Shown here in pieces: positions 50,601 to 59,265 of a stretch of DNA of 64,000 nt (positions are counted from its first letter, which is position 1; each line of letters begins with the position of its first letter). A model generated the notes under the pieces. It saw only the letters and a list, made by a program, of their open reading frames with translations, made no database searches and was not told the DNA's origin. Where the stretch lies: NCBI GenBank assembly GCA_045113695.1, contig JBGUJG010000059.1:62001-126000 (forward strand), in the 5' to 3' direction. This DNA comes from UBA4246 sp045113695 (GTDB lineage: Bacteria; Bacillota; Clostridia; Christensenellales; Aristaeellaceae). A program made the position numbers and the translations under genes.

Positions 50601-53183
50601 TTATGGAGTCAGTTCATTGCCTGTCGTCAGGGAAATGTCGGAGATGACCTTGTTCTTTTCGTTCATGTACCAGTCGATCCAGTCGCGGACAGCGCGGGAG
50701 GAATATCCGCCGGAATAACCGTTGGGGATATAGGAAACGAGCGCCAGCTCCGTATCCGAATTATAGGGCGTCAGACAGACGAACCAGGCGTTGTTTTCGA
50801 TATCGATCTTGATCTTCCCGACGGTGATCTGGGAGGTGCCAGTCTTCGCCCAAATTTCATCCGTGTATTTCCAGCCGGTGAACTGCTTACCGGCGGTACC
50901 GGTTTCGTCGACAACCTTGTGCATTCCTTCCTTGATCGCCCGGAGGTGTTCATCCTTGACGTTCAGGTCGCCGAACAGCTGCGGGTTTTTCTGGAAAAGG
51001 ATCTCTCCGTCCGGAGAAGTGATGGAGTCGATCAGCGACAGGTTCCAGACCTTGCCGTCCGCCAGGGCCCCGGCGTAACGGAGCTCTGCCACGGGGGTGA
51101 TCAGGGTGATGGACTGGCCGATGGCCATCTGAATCTCCAGGCTGCCGCCCCATTTGATCGTGTTCAGGTAGTTCCACAGGTCGCTCATCAGGGCGGACAT
51201 ATAAACCATGTTCCGGGTCATATTGAGTTCCTGCTGGAAGATCTCCTGCGCCTCCAGAACCCAGTTATCAGAACCTGTATTGATGGCCATGTCCATCAGC
51301 TGTTTGATGCAGCGGTCCAGGCGGGAATCGTCATAGGTGATGCCGTAGGAAGAAGCGAAGTTTCGGATATGGGTCTTGATCGCGTTGGCGACGATGATCG
51401 GCGTATCGGTGACCTGCCGGCCGAGGGTCTCGGTCGGATCATACAGGTTATCCTGATTCCCGACGATGCTTTTGAGCTCGCCGTTGAGCTCCAGATAGGT
51501 TTTGCTGGTCAGTCCCATCGACGCCGCGTACTTATACAGCCTGTCCGATGCGTTGTCACCGTAAAGCATGGACCCCAGGGTATAGAAGAAATAATTGCAG
51601 GAGTGCTCCAGTCCTTCCACAATCGTCTGATTCTGGTGGTTTTCCGGATGGCTGGTCCAGCAGGTCGGCGCTTCAGCGCGGTTTCTGGTATAGTTCATGA
51701 ACTTGCCGCCGTCGCTGATCAGGGTTTCCGTCGTGATCACACCGTGCGTCAGGGCAGCCAGACCGGTAACCATTTTGAAAGTGGATCCGGGCTCGGCCCT
51801 GGTCTGAATGGCGTAGTTCATCAGCAGGCCGCGTTTGTCTGCAACGATCTCCTGCGCCGGTTTCCCGCCGGCCACCATCGCGTTCAGGTCATACGTCGGA
51901 TACTGGGCCATGGCCAGGATCTTGCCGGTATTCACGTCCATGATCACCAGCACGCCTTTTTCCGCCAGACGGACCGGATCCTCCTCCCAGTCCCGGGTAT
52001 TGATCTTTTCCTTGTTGGTTTCCAGCCAGTCGCCGTCGCTCATCTTCTCTTCCTGAAGATTCCGGATGTATTCGACGTTGTCATGAATGGCGCGTTCCGC
52101 ATACTGCTGGTAGGAGGCAATCAGGCTGAGCTTGACATTGTTGCCGTCCGAGGGCTCCGTATAACTGATCTGGCGCGTCAGCTTGCCGTTGCTGTCCCGC
52201 TCCATGACCCGGCTTCCCTGCCGGTCGCTGATGCATGCGGTCAGCCAGTTCTCCTGGCTCTTTTCAATACCGTCCAGACCGATTTCGTCGTTGAGCGCAT
52301 AGCCGGCCGGCTGATAATCCGCGTAGTACGTCTCGTAATTCTGGATCTTGCCGGTATAGCCGATGATCTGGGAAGCCAGGGACTGGCGCGGGTAAATCCT
52401 CTTTTCCCCCACTTCGATGCCGATACCCGGCAGCAGAACGCTCCGGCCTTCGATCTCGCCTACGGCAGCATAGGCGATATCCTTGGCGATGACAACAGGC
52501 ATGGAGTTGAAAATATTCATCTGCATTTCGGAATAGACCGCCATGACTTTCAGCATCGTTTCTTCATCGATTCTGAAAAGCATTTCGGCTTCCCGCTCGT
52601 TCCGGCCGGTATCGTTCTCAGGCCTTTTGAATACCGCGATCTGGTAACGCTCCATCAGGCGCTCCACGCAGGATTTCGCCGTCGGGTAATTCCGCTCGGA
52701 CAGATAATGATTGGAACGCCACTGTCTCATCCTTGTGGCCCAGGCGCTTTCCGAAATGCCGGAACCGAAATTGAACACCCAGTCGCCGACTTCCGGGTCG
52801 CGCTCAATGGGAAAGGTGACCGACAGACTGCCGCCGTATTTCTCGATGATGCCGACTGCGTCAATGATTGCCTGGGTAAAGGCTTTATAGTTGGCAGCAC
52901 TGGACTGGGAACTGTTCCGCTGGAAGGTCACATTGTAGATTTTCTCACTTTTGGCGAGAATGACGCCTTCAGCGTCGGTAATCATGCCGCGTGTGCCTTT
53001 CAGGACAATGGTTTTGTTGGACTGGGTGCCTGCGGCCTGGGAATAGGTTTCGCCGCGGCGGATCTGCAGGTTATATAGCCCGTACACCAGCAGGGCAAAC
53101 GAAACAAGCGTCCCCAGCAGGAAGCCCAGATATCTGGCGGTCATGTTTGGCTTGTATTCTTTTTTGTTCTCGGTCTGACTCAA
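50601..53183 (-). CDS. mrdA: Penicillin-binding protein 2 (elongation transpeptidase)
   Basis: This 860-residue class B PBP cross-links peptidoglycan beside RodA. It has one membrane helix (about 16-38), a long pedestal, and transpeptidase motifs STFKMVTG (active Ser), HSCNYFF (SxN) and WAKTGTSQI (KTG). At 860 residues it is longer than most PBP2 (600-750), with inserts in the pedestal and before SxN. It starts with TTG overlapping the mreD stop (TTGA). Confidence 0.92.
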   Translation of the reverse strand: MSQTENKKEYKPNMTARYLGFLLGTLVSFALLVYGLYNLQIRRGETYSQAAGTQSNKTIVLKGTRGMITDAEGVILAKSEKIYNVTFQRNSSQSSAANYKAFTQAIIDAVGIIEKYGGSLSVTFPIERDPEVGDWVFNFGSGISESAWATRMRQWRSNHYLSERNYPTAKSCVERLMERYQIAVFKRPENDTGRNEREAEMLFRIDEETMLKVMAVYSEMQMNIFNSMPVVIAKDIAYAAVGEIEGRSVLLPGIGIEVGEKRIYPRQSLASQIIGYTGKIQNYETYYADYQPAGYALNDEIGLDGIEKSQENWLTACISDRQGSRVMERDSNGKLTRQISYTEPSDGNNVKLSLIASYQQYAERAIHDNVEYIRNLQEEKMSDGDWLETNKEKINTRDWEEDPVRLAEKGVLVIMDVNTGKILAMAQYPTYDLNAMVAGGKPAQEIVADKRGLLMNYAIQTRAEPGSTFKMVTGLAALTHGVITTETLISDGGKFMNYTRNRAEAPTCWTSHPENHQNQTIVEGLEHSCNYFFYTLGSMLYGDNASDRLYKYAASMGLTSKTYLELNGELKSIVGNQDNLYDPTETLGRQVTDTPIIVANAIKTHIRNFASSYGITYDDSRLDRCIKQLMDMAINTGSDNWVLEAQEIFQQELNMTRNMVYMSALMSDLWNYLNTIKWGGSLEIQMAIGQSITLITPVAELRYAGALADGKVWNLSLIDSITSPDGEILFQKNPQLFGDLNVKDEHLRAIKEGMHKVVDETGTAGKQFTGWKYTDEIWAKTGTSQITVGKIKIDIENNAWFVCLTPYNSDTELALVSYIPNGYSGGYSSRAVRDWIDWYMNEKNKVISDISLTTGNELTP

Positions 53184-53848
53184 ACTGCTTCCGCCTCATT
53201 TCTCCATCTGGTGCGCCGGCGGCCGATCAGGCCGAGACACCAGCGGTATGGGATGGTCATCACCAGGGCGATGACGACCGTATACAGGACAGAAAAAGCC
53301 GCGCGCATCAGATGCGTCCAGTCCAGGCCGAAGCCCGAAGCGTAGCCGTACGTCAGGAAAACCGTGTTCATGATCAGGGAAGCGGTCATTGCGCAAAGCG
53401 GAATGCGAAGATAAGGGTTCAGGTTTTCTTCCCTTCTGAACATGGTTCGCAGGACATCTACCACGCTCAGCAGGCGCTTGACCAGAAGCGCCGAAAAACG
53501 GCCGTTCATGACAGGCTGTTCCTGGCCGGCCCTGGCCAGCTTGCGGCGCTCCCGCTGGCGGTCCGTCAGATCGGCGTACCACTGCGCGCACAGCATCGTG
53601 ATGATCGGATAGGAAACCAGATACAGAATCGGCACGCTGGAGAGCATCGTTTCCATCAGGATCCCGATGATCGCCCCGCTGCAGAAGGCCGCTTTCCGCC
53701 CGTAACTGACCGTGATCACCGCAATGGCCGCAAAGCTCGCGCTGCCTGTAATGCCGTTTACAGCCAGGCGGGGCATCAGGCAGACATCGATCAGATAGCT
53801 CAGAAGTGTCAGCAGAATGACTTTGAGCGGCCTTTTCCAGATGCTCAC
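53180..53848 (-). CDS. mreD: Rod-shape-determining protein MreD
   Basis: This 222-residue membrane protein has about five or six helices. It is encoded between mreC and the PBP2 gene with a GTGA overlap at its start and a TTGA overlap at its end, as is typical of MreD. Helix 3 contains SGAIIGILMETMLSSVPILY, the common MreD pattern. A hydrophilic loop of about 45 residues (DLTDRQRERRKLARAG onward) is longer than usual. MreD links MreC to the RodA-PBP2 complex. Confidence 0.88.
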   Translation of the reverse strand: MSIWKRPLKVILLTLLSYLIDVCLMPRLAVNGITGSASFAAIAVITVSYGRKAAFCSGAIIGILMETMLSSVPILYLVSYPIITMLCAQWYADLTDRQRERRKLARAGQEQPVMNGRFSALLVKRLLSVVDVLRTMFRREENLNPYLRIPLCAMTASLIMNTVFLTYGYASGFGLDWTHLMRAAFSVLYTVVIALVMTIPYRWCLGLIGRRRTRWRNEAEAV

Positions 53849-55119
53849 TCATCTTCCTCCAGAGAATTCATCAGGTCATCAATGCTCAGCGTCGGCACCG
53901 GCGTCGGAGAAGGCGTCGGGGAAGGCGTCGGGGTCGGCCCGCTGGGCGTCGCCGTCACACGGATATATTCGAGATTCGGCGCGGGCGTGTCGGTGTAGAA
54001 GGTAAACGCCGCATTTTTGGTAGGTTCCGGCGTCTGCGTCGGTTCGGCGGAGGGCACGGCCGTTGCGACGGTCTCCGTAATATCCTCCGCGGTTTCCGTT
54101 TCATCGGAAGCACCGGCTTCAAAGCTCGTTTCGGCGTTATCCGCGAAAGGCGGAATGGGCCGGGCGGTCGGCAGAGGCACCAGGGTCGGCGCGGCCACCG
54201 TTTCGCTGTTCGACGCCGTCTCCGCGTAGGAAGGGATATAGCGGTATACCGTCACGTACTCCAGGTGCTGAAAATCTGCGATGGGCTGAATGACGATGTA
54301 CTGCTTGTTGTCCTCCATGCCGCGGGTGCTTTCACGCACCGCGCCGATCGGGATTCCCTTGGGGAACGGCATCCCGACGCCGGAGGTTACCACCGTATCG
54401 CCTGTACGGGGCAGGTGGTTTTCCGGCAGGTAATACATCCTGCAGGCGGCTTCCCCGTTGATCCCGAACGTTCCCTTGACCGAGCCCTGGTCCCGGGTGG
54501 ACTCCATCAGGGCGGGGATGGTGGTATCACTGTCGATCACGGTAGCCACCTTGCAGGTGGTCCCAGTCGTGTTGTAGGTATAGCCGACCAGGCCGCCGTT
54601 GGAAACCACCGCCATGTAATCCGCCACGCCGTCCTTGGACCCGCGGTTGAGTTCCAGGGTGGTAAAATAATTGCCTGTATCATGGCCGATGACGGTCGCC
54701 GTCAGCGGGTTCATGTTGGCGTGTGCGCCGGCCTCGACCTGCAGGTCCTCAAAGGCGGCCAGCCGGTTCTCATACTCGTCCGCAAAAATCGCCCTGTCCT
54801 GCAGCTCCTCGATTCTGATCAGGGCCTGTTCGTATTCATATTCCAGGTTGCTGCGGTACTTGAGGGTCCGGAAATAGTTGCCGACAACATTCACCGCGCC
54901 GGTAAAAAAAGTCTGTACCGGGGTCATCACATTGGAAATCAGCGAACTGGGCCTGCGGAGCATCGGCACGTCAAAAAAGTTGCTCAGCAGCATCACGACG
55001 ATGATCAGCGTCAGCAGCGAGGCGCCGCCGATCAGCATCAGATTACGCCAGAAACTTTTTTGAGGCTTTTCGCCCTTTTTCCGTTTCCTTGCGTTTTTTG
55101 CTTTTTCTTTATCCGCCAA
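53845..55119 (-). CDS. mreC: Rod-shape-determining protein MreC
   Basis: This 424-residue protein has a basic cytoplasmic start, one helix (about 25-50), a coiled coil (about 75-120), the double beta-barrel MreC core (GHDTGNYFTTLELNRGSKDGV; VVTSGVGMPFPKGIPIG) and a long Thr/Pro/Ser/Glu-rich C-terminal tail (about 300-424) that ends in a short acidic helix. MreC scaffolds the elongasome outside the membrane, and the tail probably reaches into the wall. It starts with TTG, 8 bases after GGAGG, 3 bases after mreB. Confidence 0.92.
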   Translation of the reverse strand: MADKEKAKNARKRKKGEKPQKSFWRNLMLIGGASLLTLIIVVMLLSNFFDVPMLRRPSSLISNVMTPVQTFFTGAVNVVGNYFRTLKYRSNLEYEYEQALIRIEELQDRAIFADEYENRLAAFEDLQVEAGAHANMNPLTATVIGHDTGNYFTTLELNRGSKDGVADYMAVVSNGGLVGYTYNTTGTTCKVATVIDSDTTIPALMESTRDQGSVKGTFGINGEAACRMYYLPENHLPRTGDTVVTSGVGMPFPKGIPIGAVRESTRGMEDNKQYIVIQPIADFQHLEYVTVYRYIPSYAETASNSETVAAPTLVPLPTARPIPPFADNAETSFEAGASDETETAEDITETVATAVPSAEPTQTPEPTKNAAFTFYTDTPAPNLEYIRVTATPSGPTPTPSPTPSPTPVPTLSIDDLMNSLEEDE

Positions 55120-55122
55120 GGA

Positions 55123-56166
55123 TTATTCCTCCGTTTCATCGTGAAGGAACGCGCTCTTCACGATCCGGTGCACCCACTCGTAATTGTCTGTCAGCTGGCC
55201 TACGCCGAGCGCAGCGCAGGAAAGCGGATCTTTGGCCAGATAAACCGTAATCCCGAGCTCAGTAGCGATGTACTGGTCCAGTCCGAACAGCAGAGAACCG
55301 CCGCCCGTCAGATGGATGCCGCCGCGAACGATATCGCTGCATAGCTCCGGCGGCGTTTTTTCCAGCACGAACTGGATCGCGGACAGAATCGCGTCGCAAG
55401 TCGGCTTCAGCGCTTCGTATACCTTGGATGCCGAAATCTCTGCCGTCTGAGGGAGATTGGTGATCAGGTCACGGCCGCGGATCAGGGCCTTCCTGTCTTC
55501 CTTGAGCGGCAGGGCGGCGCCCATGTCGATCTTGATTTCCTCGGCTGTCCTGTCCCCGATCAGCATATTGAAATCCCGCTTGATGTAAGCGGCGACCGCT
55601 TCGTCCATTTTGCTGCCGCCGATCCGGACAGAACGGGAAACAACGATGCCGCCCAGGGAGATGACCGCGGCTTCCGTCGTGCCGCCGCCGATATCCACCA
55701 CCATGCTGCCCACCGGGTCAAATACCGGCAAGCCGCAGCCAAGCGCTGCGGCAAATGGTTTTTCGAGCAGGGTCAGCCCGTTTTTCCGGATGCCCGAATA
55801 GAGCGCGGCCTGCCGGACAGCGCGGCGTTCTATCGGCGACATGCGGCAGGGAATGGTCACCACGGCGCGCGGCTTGACCAGCCTGGATACGCCGATGGCC
55901 TTCCGGATAAAATACTGCAGCATGAACTCCGTCATTTCAAAATCGCGGATCATGCCGTCTGACATCGGCTGGACCGCCGTCAGATCCCCGCCCGTCCTGC
56001 CCAGGAGGGTCCTGGCGTCTTCGCCGATGGCCTGTATGGTGTGCTTGGCGGTTTTGTCCACCACAAGCACGGTGGGTTCGTTGATGACGATTCCTTTCTT
56101 GCGTACATGCACCAGGGTATTGGACGTACCCAGATCGATCCCGATATCAGGTGCGATAATGGCCAT
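55123..56166 (-). CDS. mreB: Actin-like cell-shape protein MreB/Mbl
   Basis: This 347-residue actin homolog forms filaments that guide wall synthesis. The phosphate-1 loop IGIDLGTSNTLVHV, phosphate-2 MVVDIGGGTTEAAVIS and adenosine motif LTGGGSLLFGLDQYI are clear. The length is normal. It leads the mreBCD-PBP2-minD-rodA block and follows maf by 27 bases. I cannot decide between MreB, Mbl and MreBH. Confidence 0.95.
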   Translation of the reverse strand: MAIIAPDIGIDLGTSNTLVHVRKKGIVINEPTVLVVDKTAKHTIQAIGEDARTLLGRTGGDLTAVQPMSDGMIRDFEMTEFMLQYFIRKAIGVSRLVKPRAVVTIPCRMSPIERRAVRQAALYSGIRKNGLTLLEKPFAAALGCGLPVFDPVGSMVVDIGGGTTEAAVISLGGIVVSRSVRIGGSKMDEAVAAYIKRDFNMLIGDRTAEEIKIDMGAALPLKEDRKALIRGRDLITNLPQTAEISASKVYEALKPTCDAILSAIQFVLEKTPPELCSDIVRGGIHLTGGGSLLFGLDQYIATELGITVYLAKDPLSCAALGVGQLTDNYEWVHRIVKSAFLHDETEE

Positions 56167-56193
56167 ATCTTATCTTCATCCCATCTGTCTATG

Positions 56194-56760
56194 TCAAAGG
56201 TTGGTTTCAGCCTGAATCAATAAATCACGGACCAGCGTCTGCGGAAGCCCGATCACATTGGAAAAGCTCCCCTCAATCCGGTCAATCAGCATCCCGGCCC
56301 GGCCCTGAATGGCGTAAGCGCCCGCTTTGTCAAACGGTTCCCCGCTTTTGATATACGCTTCCATTTCTTCCGGGCGGATCTGCACGAAATGAACGTTCGT
56401 CCTGTCAAATGCCGTAAAAGCCCGGGCCGGGGTCAGGAGGGAAACGCCTGTATATACCTCATGCCACCGTCCGGACAGGGCGGAAAGCATCCGCCTGGCG
56501 TCCTGCCCGTCGTGCGGCTTTCCGAAAACCTGACCGTCCAGGCAGACGATCGTATCCGCGCCAAGAATGATTCTTTCCGGGCAGCGTTCCTGTATTTTCC
56601 GGGCTTTTCCGAGGGCGTTTCCCATCACGACCCGGACAGGATCGCCCTCCTCCGTTTCTTCGATGTCCGCTTCCATCACTTCAAAGGAGATGCCCATTTT
56701 TTCCAGCAGCTCTCTGCGCCGGGGCGATTTGGATGCCAGAATCAGCGTTTGACGGTTCAA
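56194..56760 (-). CDS. maf: Maf nucleoside triphosphate pyrophosphatase
   Basis: This 188-residue house-cleaning enzyme hydrolyses non-canonical or modified NTPs (dTTP/UTP type in many Bacillota) and influences septation. It begins LILASKSPRRRELLEKMG, the Maf hallmark, with LGADTIVCLDG, GKPHDGQDARRML and AYAIQGRAGMLIDRIEGSFSNVIGLP. It starts with TTG, seven bases after AGGAGG. It is the first gene of the elongation operon, a common Clostridia arrangement. Confidence 0.93.
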   Translation of the reverse strand: MNRQTLILASKSPRRRELLEKMGISFEVMEADIEETEEGDPVRVVMGNALGKARKIQERCPERIILGADTIVCLDGQVFGKPHDGQDARRMLSALSGRWHEVYTGVSLLTPARAFTAFDRTNVHFVQIRPEEMEAYIKSGEPFDKAGAYAIQGRAGMLIDRIEGSFSNVIGLPQTLVRDLLIQAETNL

Positions 56761-56775
56761 GGACAGACCTCCTCA

Positions 56776-56812
56776 GGCTGAAAAACGGAAACAGAAGAAA
56801 TCATTTTCAGCC
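56776..56812. promoter_or_regulatory. Leader hairpin upstream of maf
   Basis: GGCTGAAAA (56776-56784) pairs with TTTTCAGCC (56804-56812). It would form in the maf mRNA leader immediately upstream of the AGGAGG ribosome site at 56769-56774. It may stabilise the mRNA or affect translation. Confidence 0.5.
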
Positions 56813-56821
56813 GCAGCAGTG

Positions 56822-56830
56822 ATTATATCA
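56822..56830 (-). promoter_or_regulatory. Extended -10 promoter for the maf-mre operon
   Basis: On the minus strand TGA-TATAAT (56830-56822) is an extended -10 element. No good -35 is seen 17 bases upstream. An 8-base inverted repeat (56829-56836/56852-56859) overlaps it and may mark the end of mnmA. Confidence 0.58.
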
Positions 56831-56885
56831 TATCTCCTCCCCTGACGTACAGAGATATGAAGAGATTTAACAAGTTTATTACATA

Positions 56886-57953
56886 TTATGAACGGATCAG
56901 TTCGTCGATGATGCCTCCGCCCAGCACCCTGTCCCCGTCATAGATGACGGCGCTCTGGCCCGGCGTTACGGCCCGCTGCCTGTCGCGGAAGGAAAACCGG
57001 ATCGTTTCCCCGTCATACAGCACCTCGCAGGCCTGATCCGGCTGGCGGTATCTGAACTTGGCCGTGACTGAAACGGGTACGTTCAGCGGAAGCTTTTCCC
57101 GCACAAACGTGATATCCCGGCAGACGCACCCGCTGGTATAGAGCCTTTCATCATCGTCTCCCTGTACGACGATCAGACGGTTGTTGACGAGGTCCTTGTC
57201 CACGACAAAAAAACGTCTGCCGTCTCCCCTGCCGCCGATGCCAAGCCCGCGCCGCTGACCCAGGGTATAGTACATCAGCCCCATGTGCCTGCCGATCACC
57301 TCGCCCTGGGGCGTCACCATGTCGCCCGGCCGGGCCGGCAGATACTGCGACAGGAACTTTCTGAAATTCCTCTCCCCGATAAAGCAGATGCCCGTGGAAT
57401 CCTTTTTTCCGCTGACGGGCAGCCCTTCTTTTTCCGCCAGGGCGCGGACTTCCGCCTTGGTCATGCCGCCCACCGGAAAGACGGACTTTTTCAGCTGATC
57501 ATCGTGCAGCATGTACAGAAAATAGCTCTGGTCCTTGCCGGGATCCAGGCCGCGCAGCAGGTCTCCCGCTTCGTTGGTTCTGACAAAATGGCCGGTCGCG
57601 ATTTTCTCCGCTTCCAGGGACAGGGCATAGTCCAAAAACGCCTTGAATTTGATTTCCCGGTTGCACAGGACATCCGGGTTCGGCGTCCGGCCGGCCTGGT
57701 ATTCCCGGAGAAAAAGCGAAAAAACGCGGTCCATGTATTCCTGTGTAAAATTGACCGCGTAATAGGGAATCCCGATCAGGTCGCAGACCTGCTGTACATC
57801 CCGCCAGTCGCTTTCGGCCGTACAGACGTCGGTTTCATCCTTTTCTTCCCAGTTTTTCATGAATACGCCGACCACGTCGAAGCCCTGTTTTTTCAGCAGC
57901 AGGGCGGCGACTGACGAATCAACCCCGCCGGACATGCCGACAACCACCCGCAT
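56886..57953 (-). CDS. mnmA: tRNA-specific 2-thiouridylase MnmA
   Basis: This 355-residue enzyme places sulfur on U34 of Lys, Glu and Gln tRNAs. The PP-loop VGMSGGVDSSVAALLL, the first catalytic Cys in NPDVLCNREIKF and the second Cys in DSTGICFIGERNFR are present, as is the LGQRRGLGIGG segment. Normal family length. Its ATG shares one base with the stop of the upstream fusion gene (TGATG). Confidence 0.95.
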   Translation of the reverse strand: MRVVVGMSGGVDSSVAALLLKKQGFDVVGVFMKNWEEKDETDVCTAESDWRDVQQVCDLIGIPYYAVNFTQEYMDRVFSLFLREYQAGRTPNPDVLCNREIKFKAFLDYALSLEAEKIATGHFVRTNEAGDLLRGLDPGKDQSYFLYMLHDDQLKKSVFPVGGMTKAEVRALAEKEGLPVSGKKDSTGICFIGERNFRKFLSQYLPARPGDMVTPQGEVIGRHMGLMYYTLGQRRGLGIGGRGDGRRFFVVDKDLVNNRLIVVQGDDDERLYTSGCVCRDITFVREKLPLNVPVSVTAKFRYRQPDQACEVLYDGETIRFSFRDRQRAVTPGQSAVIYDGDRVLGGGIIDELIRS

Positions 57954-59230
57954 CAGATCAGCCCCTTTTCCTGAAGAAATACCGGCAGGCGCTCCGTCAG
58001 TTCCTCGGAAACCTCCTGTCTGGACCGTTTCCCGTCCACAGTCAGATACCTGTCCGGGCTTCCGGACGCGATCTGCTCAAAAGCATTCTGCGTCCTTTCA
58101 AAGAAAGCTTCGTCCGCCTGTTCCATCCTGTCCGGGGCAGAAGCGGCATAACGCCTGCGCAGGGATGTTTCATGATCAATGCGGAAGTACACCGTCACAT
58201 CCGGCAGACAGCCGTGCACACCGGCCTGATTATACTGCCAGACCGTGTCGACGCCCAAGGAGCGTCCCCCTCCCTGATAAGCCATCGAAGAATCGACAAA
58301 CCGGTCGCAGATCACAGCTTTTCCCGCCCGAAGCGCCGGAACGATCACGTCATGGACATGCTGCGCCCGGGAAGCGGCATACAGCAGCGCTTCGGCCGTC
58401 GCGGTCATTTCCCCATGATCCACGGACAGCAGAAGCGAACGGATTTCTTCTGAAATCGGGCAGCCGCCCGGTTCCCTCGTCAGGACGGTTTCATACCCGA
58501 GATCCTCCAGGATGGAGCGGACAACGTCCCGCTGGGTCGTTTTCCCGCAGCCGTCCAGTCCTTCCAGGGAAAGGAACAGGCCTTTCTCCGCGGGCACCTC
58601 CCCCAGCAGGAGCATGCTCAGCTCCGCGACCGACGCGGCATGAGCGTGGGCTTTTTCGAGCTGTTCCGCGGTCCAGACACCGTAGCCGTAGGAAACGGCG
58701 ATCCCGGCCGCCCCTGTCGTCAGAGCCGCTTCCACATCGCCGAACGTATCCCCCACCATGGCAGCGTCTGATGTATCCGGACAGACGGAGAGAAGCAGTT
58801 CCGCTTTGTCCGCCCTCATCTCTTCCGGCCCGGGAGCCGCCACGCCGTCCAGGTAAGGCAGCAGGCCGAAGTACGAAAGCACCCGAATGGCGGATTCTCT
58901 TGCTTTTCCCGTCGCCACATACAGCCGGCAGCCGCGTTCCTTCAGCGCCCTCAGCAGCGGACGGACGCCGGGATAAACCCGGTTTTCTCGCCAGCCGACC
59001 GGGACATACCGTTCCCTGAACAGGCGCACCCCTTCATTGGCCTCGGCTTCTGTCATACCGCAGATTTTCATAAAACTGCCGGCCAGCGGCGGCCCGACGA
59101 AACGGCGGAGCGTCTCCGGATCCGGAACAGGATATCCGAGCCGATCCAGTGCGTATACGACGCTTGCCAGAATCCCCCGGCCGGAATCCGTCAGCGTTCC
59201 GTCCAGGTCAAACACAATCTTTTTATACAT
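57953..59230 (-). CDS. HAD phosphatase fused to thymidylate kinase
   Basis: This 425-residue two-domain protein joins a HAD phosphatase (1-205; DLDGT at 8-12, ATGKA, MVGDTFGD at 158-165; phosphoglycolate-phosphatase-like) to a complete dTMP kinase (215-425; P-loop GLDGCGKT at 224-231, TREPGG at 251-256, DRF at 309-311). The kinase makes dTDP from dTMP. A fused phosphatase could remove excess or wrong nucleotides, or the pairing may only ensure co-expression. I see no frame disruption between the halves. The ATG at 59230 gives the standard HAD start MYKKIVFDLDGT; an ATG at 59263 would add 11 residues. Confidence 0.88.
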   Translation of the reverse strand: MYKKIVFDLDGTLTDSGRGILASVVYALDRLGYPVPDPETLRRFVGPPLAGSFMKICGMTEAEANEGVRLFRERYVPVGWRENRVYPGVRPLLRALKERGCRLYVATGKARESAIRVLSYFGLLPYLDGVAAPGPEEMRADKAELLLSVCPDTSDAAMVGDTFGDVEAALTTGAAGIAVSYGYGVWTAEQLEKAHAHAASVAELSMLLLGEVPAEKGLFLSLEGLDGCGKTTQRDVVRSILEDLGYETVLTREPGGCPISEEIRSLLLSVDHGEMTATAEALLYAASRAQHVHDVIVPALRAGKAVICDRFVDSSMAYQGGGRSLGVDTVWQYNQAGVHGCLPDVTVYFRIDHETSLRRRYAASAPDRMEQADEAFFERTQNAFEQIASGSPDRYLTVDGKRSRQEVSEELTERLPVFLQEKGLI

Positions 59231-59265
59231 AGTCAGCGATTCTCCCAGCTCTCCCGCATCCATAC

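Noticed and set aside
50919..53078. 719-residue open frame on the plus strand
   Set aside because: It is antisense to the PBP2 gene, with no recognisable fold or start signals.
53872..53942. Repetitive bases in the mreC 3' end, as a possible DNA repeat element
   Set aside because: They simply encode the Thr/Pro/Ser-rich tail of MreC and stay in frame.
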